A DNA stretch of 64,000 bases from Skermanella sp. TT6. GTDB taxonomy: Bacteria > Pseudomonadota > Alphaproteobacteria > Azospirillales > Azospirillaceae. The notes beneath the pieces were generated by a model. That model was not told where the DNA came from. It worked only from the letters and a program-made list of their open reading frames with translations, and did not search any database. The stretch covers positions 4,738,001-4,802,000 of the forward strand of contig NZ_CP067420.1 of NCBI RefSeq assembly GCF_016653635.2, written 5' to 3'. This document shows positions 62,994 through 64,000 of the stretch, one piece after another. The first letter of the stretch is position 1. Each line of letters opens with the position of its first letter. A program made the position numbers and the translations under genes.

Positions 62994-64000
62994 CGGTATC
63001 CCACGGCAGGGTGATCCACGTTAGGGTGCTCCACGGCGGGGCGGTCGAGATGGCAGGCCTTGGCGCGGGCCAACCCCTTTGCTGGATCGACCGTCAGCAA
63101 GGCCGGATCCTCGGCGACGCAGCGCTCGAAACGGTACGGGCAGCGGGTCTGGAAGTTGCAGCCCGGCGGCAGATGCTGGAGGTTGGGCGGCTGGCCCGGG
63201 ATCGTCGGCAGCTCCGACAGGGTGTCGGCGTCGATGCGCGGCATGCTCCGCAGCAGCGCCTCGGTATAGGGATGGCCGGGCGCGTAGAAGATGTCGCGGA
63301 CGGTGCCGGTCTCGATCACCCGGCCGCCATACATCACCATCACCCGGTCGGCCAGCCCGGCGATCACGCCCAGGTCGTGGGTGATCAGGACGATGGCGGT
63401 GTCGAACTCCCGCTTCAGGTCGGCCATCAGGTCCAGGATCGCCGCCTGCACCGTGACGTCCAGCGCGGTGGTCGGCTCGTCCGCGATCAGCAGGTCGGGC
63501 CGGCACAGCAGCGCCATGGCGATCATCACCCGCTGGCGCATCCCGCCGGAGAACTCGTGCGGATACATGTCCAGCCGGCGTCGCGCCTCCGGGATGCGGA
63601 CCAGGTCCAGCATCTCGACCGCGCGGGCACGGGCCGCCGCCTTGTCCATGCCCTTGTGGAGCCGCAGCACCTCGGTCATCTGGGTGCTGACCTTCAGGTA
63701 GGGGTTCAGCGAGGTCATCGGGTCCTGGAAGATCATGGAGATCTTCTCGCCTCGGATGCGGTTCAACGCCGGGGCCGGCAGCCCCAGGATCTCCCGGCCG
63801 CGGAACCGCACGCTGCCCGAGGCCCGGCCGTTGCCGGCCAGCAGGCCCATCACGGTCATGAAGAGCTGGCTCTTGCCGGAACCGGACTCGCCGACGACGC
63901 CGACGGTCTCCCCGGGCATCACGTCGAAGCCCACGTCGTCGACCGCCCTCACCTCCCCCTCCGGGGTGGCGAAGCGGGTGGTCAGCCCCCGCACGGAGAG
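62990..64000 (-). CDS. peptide-type ABC transporter ATPase (OppD/DppD-like), 5' end beyond window edge
   Basis: The frame is open to the right edge (337 codons visible, first codons LSVRGLTTRF), so the true start is outside. Walker A GESGSGKSQLFMTVMGLLAG, MIFQDPMTSLNPYLKVSTQM, EFSGGMRQRVMIAMALLCRP, LIADEPTTALDVTVQAAILD and ITHDLGVIAGLADRVMVMYG follow the usual order. The C-terminal domain has CNFQTRCPYRFERC. In this family the two ATPases form a heterodimer; the permease and binding-protein genes should lie to the right. Confidence 0.93.
   Translation of the reverse strand, partial: LSVRGLTTRFATPEGEVRAVDDVGFDVMPGETVGVVGESGSGKSQLFMTVMGLLAGNGRASGSVRFRGREILGLPAPALNRIRGEKISMIFQDPMTSLNPYLKVSTQMTEVLRLHKGMDKAAARARAVEMLDLVRIPEARRRLDMYPHEFSGGMRQRVMIAMALLCRPDLLIADEPTTALDVTVQAAILDLMADLKREFDTAIVLITHDLGVIAGLADRVMVMYGGRVIETGTVRDIFYAPGHPYTEALLRSMPRIDADTLSELPTIPGQPPNLQHLPPGCNFQTRCPYRFERCVAEDPALLTVDPAKGLARAKACHLDRPAVEHPNVDHPAVGYR

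Overview
The window is GC-rich chromosomal DNA (visibly near 70% G+C, strong third-position G/C bias) from an alphaproteobacterium, most likely order Rhodospirillales and close to Azospirillum/Skermanella. I infer this from the gene order bamE - cytochrome bc1 chaperone - yceD - rpmF - plsX - fabH - ihfA - merR - tRNA-Pro, the HisKA_2-type kinase, the GapR-like (DUF2312) protein and the CGTCATGCCCGGACTTGATCC palindromic repeats. No search could be run, so the genus is an inference.

Layout. 1-624: an Abi-family (HEPN-like) gene cut by the left edge. 0.9-12.6 kb: cell-surface polysaccharide accessory genes: an AAC(3)-like N-acetyltransferase overlapping an alpha/alpha-toroid protein, a WalW-like polysaccharide deacetylase, a lipoprotein, a 1595-residue RTX/carbohydrate-binding/lyase-like secreted protein and an FkbM methyltransferase. 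12.9-23.8 kb: an exosortase A (XrtA)-type exopolysaccharide operon (export lipoprotein, Wzz-like chain-length protein, tyrosine autokinase, outer-membrane beta-barrel, AAA ATPase, deacetylase, FemAB-like ligase, glycosyltransferase, XrtA fused to an EpsI domain). 23.8-27.5 kb: a small membrane protein, a lipoprotein trypsin-like protease, a PMT/ArnT-like glycosyltransferase and an HI0933-type flavoprotein. 27.5-30.5 kb, opposite strand: a ThiF(E1-like)-nitroreductase fusion and a PEP-CTERM/exosortase-associated LuxI-like acyltransferase. This pair is the most interesting poorly understood module in the window.

31-36.8 kb: pxpA, a dense block of palindromic repeats, a GapR-like protein, a GAF/HisKA_2 kinase with a receiver-only response regulator, and a shortened MalT-like LuxR regulator. 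37-41.6 kb: a complete five-gene branched-chain amino-acid-type ABC transporter (LivG-F-K-H-M). 42-46.4 kb: a 2-keto-4-pentenoate hydratase family enzyme and methylmalonate-semialdehyde dehydrogenase on the minus strand, then an exported glutathione peroxidase, a coiled-coil membrane protein and an orphan FliL-like protein. 46.7-54.2 kb: H+-pyrophosphatase and the conserved housekeeping block with fatty-acid initiation genes, ending at tRNA-Pro(GGG). 54.5-59.7 kb: CutA, an MFS transporter, O-acetylhomoserine sulfhydrylase, a CoA-binding protein and MoeA. 59.8-61.8 kb: a degraded accessory island: a VapC remnant, a 5'-truncated VapB, an IS5-family element with a broken transposase, and an HTH/RelE-like pair whose HTH gene now stops inside the IS end. 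62-64 kb: two peptide-type ABC transporter ATPases, the second cut by the right edge.

How it works together: the left half looks like one envelope/biofilm module, with synthesis, chain-length control, export, trimming, modification and exosortase-dependent protein sorting beside a small-molecule or peptide-modifying pair that may be functionally tied to it. The right half is mostly core metabolism.
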